A DNA stretch of 64,000 nucleotides from Clostridium sp. 1001271st1 H5 (GCF_005845215.1 NZ_SPHO01000004.1:1-64000); one strand, 5' to 3'. Numbered from the stretch's first letter, positions 35,127 to 43,473 are shown. Made by a program: numbers and translations. Notes: generated by a model not told the origin, from the sequence alone.

Positions 35127-36038
35127 TTGAAACAGGAATTTTATCCCACGGATATGGAGGACCATGTGCGTATCGATAAATACCTTGCCGAAGCCTGCCC
35201 TGATTTAAGCCGCTCCTACATCCAGAAGCTCCTTAAATCAGGGCAGGTCCTGGTTAACGGCCAGGGCGTGAAGGCAAGCTATATTGTGGAGGAAGAGGAC
35301 CGGATTGAGCTGGAGGTGCCGGAAGCCGTGGAGCCGGAGATTGACGCGGAGCCCATGGACCTGGACATCCTCTATGAGGACCAGGATGTCATCCTCATCA
35401 ATAAACCCAAGGGCATGGTGGTGCACCCGGCAGCAGGACATTACAGCCATACCCTTGTAAACGGCCTTATGTACCATTGCAGGGACCAGCTGTCCGGCAT
35501 CAACGGAGTCATGCGTCCGGGTATTGTGCACCGAATCGATATGGATACCACAGGGGTTATCATTGCATGCAAGAATGATATGGCACACAGCTCCATTGCC
35601 GCCCAGCTCAAGGAGCATTCCATTACCCGCAGGTACCAGGCCATTGTCCATGGCGTTATTACAGAGGATGATGGGACTGTGGATGCTCCCATTGGCCGCC
35701 ATCCGGCGGAGCGCAAGAAGATGAGCATCAACTACCAGAACGGCAAGGATGCCGTAACCCATTACAGGGTCCTGAACCGGTTCAGACAGTACACCCATGT
35801 GGAGTGCAGGCTGGAAACAGGCCGTACCCACCAGATACGCGTCCACATGGCCAGTATACGCCATCCTCTCCTGGGGGACGCTGTGTACGGACCCGCCAGG
35901 TGTCCCATAAGCGGACTCTGCGGCCAGACCCTTCATGCCGGTGTTCTGGGGTTCATCCATCCCAGGACAGGTGAATACATGGAATTCACAGCTCCCCTGC
36001 CGGAATACTTTGATAAACTCCTCCGTACATTGAACTGA
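35127..36038 (+). CDS. RluD-family 23S rRNA pseudouridine synthase
   Basis: A 303-aa RluA/RluD-type enzyme. The N-terminal S4 domain (RIDKYLAEACPDLSRSYIQK) is followed by the catalytic domain with HRIDMDTTGV (catalytic Asp) and the RTHQIRVHM motif. The start is TTG 35127 with AGGAGG at 35111-35116. Downstream of lspA is the common lspA-rluD order. Confidence 0.95.
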   Translation: MKQEFYPTDMEDHVRIDKYLAEACPDLSRSYIQKLLKSGQVLVNGQGVKASYIVEEEDRIELEVPEAVEPEIDAEPMDLDILYEDQDVILINKPKGMVVHPAAGHYSHTLVNGLMYHCRDQLSGINGVMRPGIVHRIDMDTTGVIIACKNDMAHSSIAAQLKEHSITRRYQAIVHGVITEDDGTVDAPIGRHPAERKKMSINYQNGKDAVTHYRVLNRFRQYTHVECRLETGRTHQIRVHMASIRHPLLGDAVYGPARCPISGLCGQTLHAGVLGFIHPRTGEYMEFTAPLPEYFDKLLRTLN

Positions 36039-36229
36039 ACCAGGATGTAAAAGCGCAGTAAAAACATACTTTAATGGACAAGTTGTCACTTTTGTCGCAA
36101 AGCTTTATACTATTTTTTACTTTTTTGTACATTTCTATATACTTTTCTGAATTTTTGAGTTATAATACTTAATAGATAAAATATGACTTTTGACCTACAG
36201 GACAGACAGTGCAGAAAGGGGAATGTAGA

Positions 36230-36868
36230 ATGACAAATAATCTTATTATTACGATTGGCAGGCAGTGTGGCAGCGGCGGCAAGATGATTGGCGAATTACT
36301 GGCTGAAAAGATGGGCGTTAAGTGCTACGACAAGGAATTATTATCCATGGCTGCAAAACACAGCGGACTTTGCGAGGAGCTGTTTGAGAAACACGATGAA
36401 CGGCCCACCAGCAGTTTCCTCTACTCACTGGTTATGGATTCCTATTCCATGGGGTATACGGCGTCGGGATATTCCGATATGCCTATTAACCATAAGATAT
36501 TCCTGGCACAGTTTGACACCATCAAGAAGCTGGCAGAGGAGGCCTCCTGCGTTATGGTGGGCCGGTGTGCGGATTACGCCCTGGAGGATTACCCCAATGT
36601 GGTCAGCGTATTCATCACGGCCAATGACGACGACAAGCTGAAACGCCTTCAGGACCTGTACAAGGTGGATGCTTCCAAGGCAAAGGACATCATGATTAAG
36701 ACAGACAAACAGCGCGCCAGCTACTATAATTATTACTCCAATAAGAAGTGGAGCGACCCGCGCAGCTACGATTTATGCCTCAACAGCAGCGTCACAGGGC
36801 CGGAGGGCGCAGTGGATGTCATCCTGAATTTTGCAAAAGTGAAGCAGGAGTGGAGAAAGCGGAAGTAG
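36230..36868 (+). CDS. Cytidylate kinase-like family protein
   Basis: A 212-aa protein of the cytidylate kinase-like (Cytidylate_kin2) family. The P-loop is GRQCGSGGKMIGELLA and the CYDKELL and VMVGRCADYAL boxes are typical. These are not housekeeping Cmk enzymes and their substrate is unknown. ATG 36230 follows AAGGGG; an upstream GTG at 36209 is possible. A TATAAT at 36161-36166 in the AT-rich gap may be its -10 box. Confidence 0.85.
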   Translation: MTNNLIITIGRQCGSGGKMIGELLAEKMGVKCYDKELLSMAAKHSGLCEELFEKHDERPTSSFLYSLVMDSYSMGYTASGYSDMPINHKIFLAQFDTIKKLAEEASCVMVGRCADYALEDYPNVVSVFITANDDDKLKRLQDLYKVDASKAKDIMIKTDKQRASYYNYYSNKKWSDPRSYDLCLNSSVTGPEGAVDVILNFAKVKQEWRKRK

Positions 36869-36913
36869 CTCCGGCATCATGCATGGAGCAGCGGCAGTAT
36901 AAGTAAGTAAAAC

Positions 36914-36962
36914 AGCAGATGCAGCAATACCGGGTTTAGACGGTGTTGCTGCATCTGCTTTT
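36914..36962. terminator. Strong bidirectional terminator
   Basis: AGCAGATGCAGCAA (36914-36927) pairs with TTGCTGCATCTGCT (36946-36959), extended inward by ACCG/CGGT to about 19 bp with an 8-nt loop. T-run on the plus side and TTTTA on the minus side serve the convergent genes. Confidence 0.9.
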
Positions 36963-36966
36963 AACG

Positions 36967-37224
36967 TCAATGTAAATCATCAGTATCTAAATCAAATGAT
37001 TCTGTGATACTCCCTCTGCCAAACAGATAACCGCCTGCCAGCTCTTGAGGTGCCTTGGGCCTGAATCCCACATCCTTTTGCAGGGTATCCCTGTCAGGGA
37101 GAGTGGTATATTGAGCTTGCCCGGAATCCGAAGCACTGACCTTCACTGACTGTGACGCAAAGCAGGGAACCGTATTTACCAGGCAAATCCCTGTAATTAG
37201 TAATAAAGCAATCCTCTTTTTCAT
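36967..37224 (-). CDS. Short secreted protein, possibly a truncated domain
   Basis: An 85-aa exported protein: signal peptide (MKKRIALLLITGICLVNTVP, cleavage near CFA-SQS) and a short mature part containing LQKDVGFRPKAPQELAGGYLFG. The 'DVGF-x-PK-x-P-x-ELAGGY' pattern resembles the opening strand of larger DUF4367-like surface domains, so this may be the N-terminal remnant of a longer gene. AAGGAGA lies about 9 nt before the ATG. It ends just before the shared terminator. Function is unknown. Confidence 0.65.
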   Translation of the reverse strand: MKKRIALLLITGICLVNTVPCFASQSVKVSASDSGQAQYTTLPDRDTLQKDVGFRPKAPQELAGGYLFGRGSITESFDLDTDDLH

Positions 37225-37365
37225 GGTTCGTATCTCCTTTTGTTTTCTGATGCGGTACTCTTGGCAATAACCGTTATGGTTGTATGATACCGTATGTTTC
37301 TCTAAACCACATCTAAAAAACCTTCTTCCGGTAATTTATCCCGGCAAAGGAAGAGCCATGGACGG

Positions 37366-39192
37366 TTACTCCACCGTAACGGATTTGGCCAGGTTCCGGG
37401 GCTGGTCCACATCCAGGTGCTTGCCGATGGAAGCATAGTAGGCAATCAGCTGCAGGGCCACTGCAATGGGGAACACGGTGAAACGGTCTTCCAGGTCGGG
37501 AATCCGAAGCTCCATGTCAGCCACCCCGTCCTCCACCACAGACTGCTTCTTGGCCAGAAGGATAACGTAAGCGCCTCTGGCCTTTACCTCCCGGATATTG
37601 GAAATGGTCTTGGCAAACACATGGTCCTGGGTGGCAATGGCAATGACAGGCACATTGTCGTAAATCAGTGCAATGGTCCCATGCTTTAATTCGCCGGCAG
37701 CATATGCCTCCGCATGGATATAGGAGATTTCCTTCAGTTTCAGGGCTCCTTCCAGGGAAAAGGCATAATCCAGGCCCCTTCCGATAAAAAAGGTGTCCCT
37801 CTCACGAATCAGGTGGCGCACAAAGGACTGGATGAATTCAGACTGTCCAATCATAGTCTCCATGGCAGGTATCACATCCAGCAGGTCCGTCATGAATTCC
37901 CTGGCCTCCTCCCTGCTGAATGCGCCGCGCACCAGGGCCATGCGGCAGCCAATCATATAGAGCGCGGCCAGCTGCACGGAATACGCCTTTGTGCTGGCAA
38001 CTGCAATCTCAGGGCCTGCATGGGTGTAAAACACATAGCCGCTTTCCCTGGCAATGGTGGAGCCTTTTACATTGACAATGGAAAGGGTGGGAGAGCCGAG
38101 GCTCTTGGCCAGATTCATGGCAGCCAGCGTGTCAATGGTTTCCCCTGACTGGGATATAACTATGACCAGGGTGCCGGCATCAATCAGAGGGTCCTCGTAC
38201 CGGAATTCAGATGCAATGGACACGGTAACAGGAATCCGGAGCATGGGCTCCATCAGCGCTTTTGCCACCATGCCTGCATGCATGGCAGTGCCACAGGCAA
38301 TGATGCGCACCTGGGAGCACTCAGCAAATATGCGGTCCGGTATGTTGTCGGCTGTAAAATCAGGCAGACGGTCCGCCAGCCTTGGAAGTATGGTATTCTT
38401 AAGGGCTTCCGGCTGTTCGTGGATTTCCTTCAGCATGAAATGAGGGTATCCGTTTTTCATGGCTGCATCCATGTTCCAGCTGACCTCCAATGCCTCCGGC
38501 TCCACCCGGCTGAAGTCCATATCATATACACGGACTTTGTATGGCGTCATGCGCACGATGCAGCCTTCCGGAACCACAAAGTACTCCCTGGTATAGGAAA
38601 TCAGGGCGGTAAGGTCTGAGGCCACCAGGGCACCTGAATGGGTGTAGGAGGCCACAAGAGGGCTTACCTTCCTTACAGCGTAGATTTCCCCGGGACGGTC
38701 ACCAAAAAGGATGCAAAAGCCGTAGGAGCCTTCCAGCTTCCCTGTAAAGGCGGCAATGGCCTTCAGAGGGTCCTGGCTGCATTCCTTATACGCTGCATCC
38801 AGGACAGCCGCAGCCACCTCGCTGTCGGTCTGGGAGACAAGACAGCCTTCCAGTCCGTATTCCTGGGTGAGCTGGCGGTAATTCTCAATGATACCGTTAT
38901 GAATCAGGGTTACCTGACCAAAGCTGTGGGGATGGGCATTTGCATCCGTGACGCCTCCATGGGTGGCCCAACGTGTGTGGCCGATTCCGCAGTGGGATAT
39001 TTCATCGGTTGACGTTACACATTCACTCAGGGCCGCCACCTTTCCCACCTTCTTAATGGTTCTGACCAGGGAATCCTGGTTAAAGTAAGCTATGCCTGCG
39101 CTGTCATATCCTCTGTACTCCAGCCCTGCAAGGCCCTTCAGAAGCACATCTTTTGCCTCCAGAGGACCTGTATATCCAATGATTCCGCACAT
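37366..39192 (-). CDS. glmS: Glutamine-fructose-6-phosphate aminotransferase
   Basis: A 608-aa GlmS making glucosamine-6-phosphate, the first committed amino sugar of peptidoglycan. The N-terminal glutaminase nucleophile is Cys2 (MCGIIGYTG). Two SIS isomerase domains follow (IACGTAMHAG; ISQSGETIDTLAAM; HAGPEIAVASTKAYSVQL), and the C-terminal KSVTVE tail is canonical. Expression is controlled by the glmS ribozyme in its leader. It stands alone, divergent from the NlpC/P60 gene. Confidence 0.98.
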   Translation of the reverse strand: MCGIIGYTGPLEAKDVLLKGLAGLEYRGYDSAGIAYFNQDSLVRTIKKVGKVAALSECVTSTDEISHCGIGHTRWATHGGVTDANAHPHSFGQVTLIHNGIIENYRQLTQEYGLEGCLVSQTDSEVAAAVLDAAYKECSQDPLKAIAAFTGKLEGSYGFCILFGDRPGEIYAVRKVSPLVASYTHSGALVASDLTALISYTREYFVVPEGCIVRMTPYKVRVYDMDFSRVEPEALEVSWNMDAAMKNGYPHFMLKEIHEQPEALKNTILPRLADRLPDFTADNIPDRIFAECSQVRIIACGTAMHAGMVAKALMEPMLRIPVTVSIASEFRYEDPLIDAGTLVIVISQSGETIDTLAAMNLAKSLGSPTLSIVNVKGSTIARESGYVFYTHAGPEIAVASTKAYSVQLAALYMIGCRMALVRGAFSREEAREFMTDLLDVIPAMETMIGQSEFIQSFVRHLIRERDTFFIGRGLDYAFSLEGALKLKEISYIHAEAYAAGELKHGTIALIYDNVPVIAIATQDHVFAKTISNIREVKARGAYVILLAKKQSVVEDGVADMELRIPDLEDRFTVFPIAVALQLIAYYASIGKHLDVDQPRNLAKSVTVE

Positions 39193-39245
39193 AATTTTTC
39201 TGCCTTTCTTTGTTGGCTGCAGTCATTTTAACTGCATTTGTCATT

Positions 39246-39285
39246 CCTGAAAAAGACAACAAAAAACCAAGCTGTCTTTTTCAGG
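39246..39285 (-). promoter_or_regulatory. 13-bp inverted repeat in the glmS leader
   Basis: CCTGAAAAAGACA (39246-39258) and TGTCTTTTTCAGG (39273-39285) are perfect complements with a 14-nt loop. It lies between the ribozyme and the glmS start codon, in the transcript on the minus strand. It is not part of the standard ribozyme fold; a terminator-like or stability role is possible. Confidence 0.55.
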
Positions 39286-39360
39286 CAGTTTTCAACATTC
39301 CATTTTTCATTGATTTCATTTTCATTTCAACTGGTGTTATTCATCCGGTCACGCTGGTTT

Positions 39361-39520
39361 TGTTTTGCAGTTACCCGCATATTTTCCAGCATGTGACACG
39401 CCCGGACAGCATGGGAGAGCACCCGCCGAATTCCTCGATTCTCTCTCCACCTCGTTAACCTTTCCGCCGGCAGCAGGCCTTCCTGCTGTTCACGTCCCCG
39501 GCAAAAGGTGCATGGCGCTT
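39361..39520 (-). ncRNA. glmS ribozyme (GlcN6P-responsive self-cleaving leader)
   Basis: Read on the minus strand, the segment begins AAGCGCC (cleavage expected between 39519 and 39518). It contains the conserved core AACGAGGTGGAGAG, then AATCGAGGAATTCGGCGGG and the P4 partner TGCTCTCCC, and ends near GCGGGTAACTGCAAAA. The GGAGAG/CTCTCC pairing and the UUCGGCGGGUGC block match the established ribozyme consensus. A peripheral hairpin CAGCAGG/CCTGCTG replaces other versions. Binding GlcN6P triggers cleavage and mRNA decay, closing a feedback loop on glmS. Confidence 0.9.
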
Positions 39521-39564
39521 AGCTTTGCTATGAGTCCCTATCCCTCCTGTGATAGATTGTGAAT

Positions 39565-39593
39565 ATTATAGCTCACTCTATTTTATGCGTCAA
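39565..39593 (-). promoter_or_regulatory. Promoter of glmS
   Basis: On the minus strand TTGACG (39593-39588), 17-bp spacer, TATAAT (39570-39565). Transcription should begin near 39558, about 40 nt before the ribozyme cleavage site; the leader to the ATG is about 365 nt. Confidence 0.8.
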
Positions 39594-39721
39594 CCATATT
39601 TTGGGTGAGACGCCCCTCCTGCCCCGGGTATACTCCCTGCTTCAGGCCCGATTCCCCCTTGTTTCAGGAGCTATTTTAAAGATTCTTTAAGACTTTTGTT
39701 CTATTCATTCCCCTGTCCGTG

Positions 39722-39730
39722 TGATATAAT
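39722..39730 (+). promoter_or_regulatory. Extended -10 promoter of the NlpC/P60 gene
   Basis: TGA-TATAAT (TGn extended -10) with a weak -35. It is divergent from the glmS promoter and lies 49 nt before the ATG at 39780. Confidence 0.5.
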
Positions 39731-39779
39731 GGGGGACGGTGCAACTATATGCTTTATGAATGATAACAGGACGCACAAC

Positions 39780-40320
39780 ATGAAAAAATGTGATTACATA
39801 CTGCTGGTGAACCGGGCCATGTGGACTGGCTCGGTTCTGGCTCTGGTCAAAGGCACTTCGGAGGCAGACAGTCTTTACCTGGCAGCGGAAGGACTTTGTG
39901 CGGTATGCCCTCACTTCCGTGGGCAAGATTCCCTACTACTGGGGAGGAAAACCGTTGGCGCCCGGTTATACCGGCAATGGGTTTGGCTCCCTGACTGTCC
40001 CTGACGAGGACGGCAGGCTTTTGAAGGGACTGGATTGTTCCGGCTGGATTAACTGGGTGTATTGGTCTGTTACGGGAAGAGGGCTGGGGGCTCAGAGCAC
40101 CAGCACGCTTTTGGGCAGCGGCACGCCTGTTGCCAGGAATGAACTGATGCCGGGGGATATCTGTATCAGGCTCAATCCCATGGCCCATGTGGTGGTATTT
40201 CTGGGCTGGACAGCTGAGGGCAATATGCTCTGTATCCAGGAAACCACAGGCAGCTCCAATAATGTGGAAGTGGGAAGCGTTACAGGTGACTGGGAGAGTT
40301 ACCGGCGTATTCTGGAATAA
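39780..40320 (+). pseudogene. NlpC/P60 family peptidoglycan hydrolase, frameshifted
   Basis: Two reading frames together encode one NlpC/P60 protein. Frame A starts at ATG 39780 (MKKCDYILLVNRAM) and reads to ...SLYLAAE. Frame B, open from about 39892, continues DFVRYALTSVGKIPYYWGG to the stop at 40320. Joining them needs one base skipped at 39889-39892 (gaagga), restoring the family-typical AAEDFVRYAL. The catalytic Cys (GLDCSGWINW) and His (MAHVVVFLG) are intact in frame B. If the frameshift is real the signal peptide is disconnected; a GTG at 39898 could start an unexported fragment. The signal-peptide core (SVLALVKGTSEADS) is also short. It could equally be a sequencing error. Confidence 0.75.
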
Positions 40321-40331
40321 AATTCCGTACA

Positions 40332-40359
40332 GGAACCAATTTACGCATTGGAACCAATT
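40332..40359 (+). repeat. Direct repeat GGAACCAATT upstream of the LCP gene
   Basis: Two exact copies of GGAACCAATT (40332-40341 and 40350-40359), 18 bp apart, in the 59-nt gap before the LCP start. The spacing of under two helical turns could suit a dimeric regulator. Confidence 0.4.
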
Positions 40360-40379
40360 AGATAAAGAGGAGTAGAATC

Positions 40380-42278
40380 ATGAATAACAGAGAAAATGAT
40401 GATGAGCTGGAACGCATGAGGGCACGTGCCAGAAGAGGCCGCGCAGGGCAGGGCGGCGGCCGGGCATACCAGAGGCCTGTGCAGCCTGCCGGGGAGCGAA
40501 GAGGCTCCGGACAGCCCCATGACGGCCGCAATGATTATGACGAAGAGTATTATTACGGCGAAGAATATGACATGGAAGGGGACAGGCAGATTGATTTTCC
40601 CATGGAAGACTATCTGGATGACGAGCCTCCGGTACCGGCAGGCCGTCTGAGGTCTTCCTCCGGTTCAGCCGGTTCCCCCCAAGGGCGGCGCCAGGTTCAC
40701 TCCGGCGGCAGACGCCAGGCACCGGCACCGGGCGGTAAATCCCGGCAGGCAAGAAGCGCATCTTCTTCCAATCAGGACAGGGCCAGAACTTCTCAGACTG
40801 GTTCAAGAAATCAGGGACGCGCCGGAAAAAGACAGCAGGGACAAATGGCCAAACGGCGTAAAAAAAGCAGATGGAAGGGAATCCTTTTGCTCCTTCTGGT
40901 TGCCCTCATTGGATATGGGGCATGGCTGTTTCTTCACAGACCCACCGGGTATTGGAACATAGCCGTATTCGGCGTGGACAGCCGGGACGGAAATACCAAG
41001 AACGCCCTGGCAGATGTACAGATGATATGCAGCATCGACAGGTCCACCGGAGAAATCCGCCTTGTCAGCGTTTACAGGGATACATACCTGAAAATCAATT
41101 CAGAGGGAACCTATCACAAAATCAACGAGGCATATTTTAAGGGAGGACATAAACAGGCCGTGTCTGCCCTGGAAGAAAACCTGGATATCAGGATTGACGA
41201 TTATGCCACCTTTAACTGGAAGGCAGTAGCCGAAGCCATTAATATTCTGGGCGGCATTGACCTGGAAATCACGCCCGCGGAATTTAAGTATATCAACGGT
41301 TTTATTACGGAAACCGTCAATTCCACCGGCATTGGTTCCTATCAGCTGGAACAGGCCGGAATGAACCACTTAGACGGCGTCCAGGCTGTGGCCTACAGCC
41401 GTCTGCGTCTCATGGACACGGATTTCCAGAGAACGGAGCGTCAGAGAAAGGTAGTTGAGCTTGCCCTGGCAAAGGCAAAGCAGGCTGATATCTCAACTCT
41501 GACCTCGCTGGCCGGTTACATGGTACAGGAAATTTCCACCAGCGTCGGCGTCAACGATGTGCTTCCCCTGGCAAAGGATATTGGCAAGTATCACATCGGA
41601 GAAACAGCTGGTTTCCCCTTCTCCAGGCAGACCATGAGAATCGGTAGAATGGACTGTGTGGTGCCTGCCACGCTGGAAAGCAATGTAATCCTTCTCCACC
41701 AGTTCCTGTACGGAGAGGAAACATCCTATCATCCCTCCTCTTCCGTGAAGAAAATCAGCGCCCATATATCGGAAGAAACAGGGCTTTATGAGGAGGGTAA
41801 GGCAGCTCCCACCGGAGGCGGTTCCTCAGGCGGCGGCTCTTCAGGCGGTAAGGCCCCGGCCCAGAATGTCCCGGCAGAGACACCTCCGCCTGAGACAGCT
41901 GCCCCGGAGGAAACCACCCAGGAGAGTACCATGGAGACAGAGGAAACCACCCAGGAGAGCACCGGGGAGACAGAGGAAACCGAAGAGGTGGGCCCGGGCG
42001 TCTCGGATAAACCCACAAAGGCTCCTGAGAGTACGAAAAATCCGGATGAGGAACAGGGCCCGGGAGTGGACGGCCCCGGCAGCGGCTCTGAAAAGCCATC
42101 CGGCAGCCATCCCACAAAGGCTCCTGACACGGAAAAGCCCGACACAGGCTCCGGCTCCGGTTCTGATTCCGGGTTCGGCAGTACAAGCCAGGGTCCCGGA
42201 AACCAGGACAACGGTCCAGGACAGGCCCAGGGCGGTTCAGCTGAGGGCGGTTCAGGCGAAGGCGGTCCCGGCATATAA
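40380..42278 (+). CDS. LytR-CpsA-Psr (LCP) family cell-wall glycopolymer ligase
   Basis: A 632-aa LCP protein. A 160-residue Arg/Gln/Gly-rich cytoplasmic N-terminus precedes one membrane helix (about 162-180, GILLLLLVALIGYGAWLF). The LCP catalytic domain spans about 195-420 (VFGVDSRDGNTKNALADVQM, SVYRDTYLKI, YKINEA-type HKINEAYFKGG, YSRLRLMDTDFQRTERQR). The last 150 residues are low complexity (Gly-Ser linker, ETTQEST repeats, then Pro/Gly/Asp/Ser). It attaches undecaprenyl-linked glycopolymers to peptidoglycan. GAGGAG precedes ATG 40380. Confidence 0.92.
   Translation: MNNRENDDELERMRARARRGRAGQGGGRAYQRPVQPAGERRGSGQPHDGRNDYDEEYYYGEEYDMEGDRQIDFPMEDYLDDEPPVPAGRLRSSSGSAGSPQGRRQVHSGGRRQAPAPGGKSRQARSASSSNQDRARTSQTGSRNQGRAGKRQQGQMAKRRKKSRWKGILLLLLVALIGYGAWLFLHRPTGYWNIAVFGVDSRDGNTKNALADVQMICSIDRSTGEIRLVSVYRDTYLKINSEGTYHKINEAYFKGGHKQAVSALEENLDIRIDDYATFNWKAVAEAINILGGIDLEITPAEFKYINGFITETVNSTGIGSYQLEQAGMNHLDGVQAVAYSRLRLMDTDFQRTERQRKVVELALAKAKQADISTLTSLAGYMVQEISTSVGVNDVLPLAKDIGKYHIGETAGFPFSRQTMRIGRMDCVVPATLESNVILLHQFLYGEETSYHPSSSVKKISAHISEETGLYEEGKAAPTGGGSSGGGSSGGKAPAQNVPAETPPPETAAPEETTQESTMETEETTQESTGETEETEEVGPGVSDKPTKAPESTKNPDEEQGPGVDGPGSGSEKPSGSHPTKAPDTEKPDTGSGSGSDSGFGSTSQGPGNQDNGPGQAQGGSAEGGSGEGGPGI
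41810..42277 (+). repeat. Low-complexity coding tail of the LCP gene
   Basis: The tail encodes GGGSSGGGSSGGK, duplicated EETTQEST units (41907-41983) and a duplicated HPTKAPDTEKPD / DKPTKAPESTKNPD segment. The near-identical DNA copies of the ETTQEST block suggest recent slippage; length probably varies between strains. Confidence 0.75.
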
Positions 42279-42298
42279 GGACGGTGCGGATTCGGAAG

Positions 42299-42345
42299 AA
42301 AAGGATGGCCTCAGGCATTATTTCAATGCCTGGGGCCATCCTTTT
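42299..42345. terminator. 21-bp bidirectional terminator overlapping the TtcA-like 3' end
   Basis: 42299-42319 and 42325-42345 pair over 21 bp with a single wobble and a 5-nt loop (ATTTC), with T-runs on both sides. The minus-strand gene's last codons and stop (42318-42320) lie within the hairpin. Confidence 0.92.
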
Positions 42346-43043
42346 ATATTGCCGTCCAATATTGCCCGGAACATGCAGTCCTTTATATGGGGATTGTCCT
42401 CCTGAAGCCGGCGTATCAGGTCCTTGATGTACTGCCGCTTCGTGTACCCGTCCATGGGGCATGGATTTTTGCACACCGGAAGCTGGTACTTGTTCCGGAA
42501 CCCTATCACATCTGCCTCCGTGACAAAAATCATGGGGCGGATGACTGCCAGGTCCATGCGGTCCAGATAGGTATAGGGTGAGAAGGAGTGAAATCTTCCC
42601 TCATAGAACAGTGACATCATCATGGTTTCAATCACATCATCCCTGTGATGGGCATAGGCAATCTTGTTGCATCCCATCTCCTTGGCCTTCTCATTAAGGG
42701 CGCCTTTGCGCATCTTGGCGCAGAGGGAGCATGGATTGGTTTCCTTGCGGATATCAAAAAGCACTGGGCCGATTTCAGTGCGGATGATTTCATATGGGAT
42801 TTCAAATTCCCGGCACATGGCTGCCACCGGCTCCAAATCCATGTTGCCCAGTCCCAAATCCACGGTAATGGCGCACAGCTCATACTTTTTAGGGTAGAAC
42901 CTTCTCAGATGATGAAGGGAGTGGAGCAGGGCCAGGCTGTCCTTTCCTCCTGACACTCCTACGGCAATGCGGTCCCCGTCCTGAATAAGCCCGTATTTAT
43001 CAAGAGCCTGGCGTGTCAGGCTCAAAAGACGCTGTAATTTCAT
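42318..43043 (-). CDS. TtcA-family tRNA sulfur-transfer ATPase
   Basis: A 241-aa PP-loop ATPase of the TtcA/TtuA class, which thiolates tRNA cytidine or uridine. SGGKDS (residues about 31-36) is the PP-loop; C-x2-C (PCSLCAKMRKGAL) and a third Cys (CKNPCP) would bind an iron-sulfur cluster. H-H-R-D-D-x-x-E-T is also conserved. TtcA proper modifies C32; the exact site here is unproven. It is monocistronic and convergent with the LCP gene. GAAAGGA is the nearest RBS, 13 nt upstream. Confidence 0.88.
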   Translation of the reverse strand: MKLQRLLSLTRQALDKYGLIQDGDRIAVGVSGGKDSLALLHSLHHLRRFYPKKYELCAITVDLGLGNMDLEPVAAMCREFEIPYEIIRTEIGPVLFDIRKETNPCSLCAKMRKGALNEKAKEMGCNKIAYAHHRDDVIETMMMSLFYEGRFHSFSPYTYLDRMDLAVIRPMIFVTEADVIGFRNKYQLPVCKNPCPMDGYTKRQYIKDLIRRLQEDNPHIKDCMFRAILDGNIKGWPQALK

Positions 43044-43155
43044 GTAGATTCCAATTATCCTTTCTAATCACTATTTTCCGGTTCAGTGCCTGCGGCGGTT
43101 CCTCTCTGCCGGAGTACCGGGCGGCTTTTTCTATTCTACCTGTCCACACACCTGG

Positions 43156-43184
43156 TTGTCAAGAAAAGTTAACTATGTTAAAAT
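43156..43184 (+). promoter_or_regulatory. Promoter of the HPr-like gene
   Basis: TTGTCA (43156-43161), 17-bp spacer, TGT-TAAAAT (-10 at 43179-43184 with extended TG). Confidence 0.7.
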
Positions 43185-43215
43185 GGGGGGAGAATAAATT
43201 AAGGGTGATGATGAA

Positions 43216-43473
43216 ATGATAAGTTATAAATATGTAGTATCTGACAAGCAGGGGCTTCATGCAACCAATGCCATGAGTCTGAGCAGGGCGGCCGCAGGTT
43301 ATGAGAGCCGGATAACCCTTAAAAGCCAGAAGGGTACAGCGGACTGCAAGAATGTCCTTGCGCTCATGAGCCTGGGCGTGCACCAGGGAGAAAGCCTGGA
43401 GCTTACGGTGGAAGGTCCCGATGAGGGCCAGGCTTCCGGTTTCCTTCAGGGGCTCATGCGCACTATTTTATAA
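43216..43473 (+). CDS. HPr-like phosphocarrier with altered active site
   Basis: An 85-aa HPr-fold protein. The phosphoryl-accepting His15 is kept (GLHATNA), but the next conserved residues Arg17-Pro18 are Thr-Asn. The regulatory Ser46 is Asn (KNVLALMSLGV instead of KSIMGVMSLG). It could carry PEP-derived phosphate but could not be modified by HPr kinase. It precedes the PTS block by about 140 nt but has its own promoter. RBS AAGGGTGA is at 43201-43208. Whether it serves as general HPr or a dedicated carrier is unknown. Confidence 0.85.
   Translation: MISYKYVVSDKQGLHATNAMSLSRAAAGYESRITLKSQKGTADCKNVLALMSLGVHQGESLELTVEGPDEGQASGFLQGLMRTIL

Noticed and set aside
35238-36089. 283-codon minus-strand frame opposite the RluD-family gene
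   Set aside because: Antisense to a clear enzyme with full motifs; no RBS or promoter of its own.
41907-41983. CRISPR-like repeats
   Set aside because: The repeats are in frame, contiguous and coding; there are no spacers and no cas genes in the window.
41788-42405. Alternative plus-strand frame of about 200 codons through the LCP tail
   Set aside because: Arg/Pro-rich low-complexity product produced by reading the repeat tail out of frame; it runs through the terminator.
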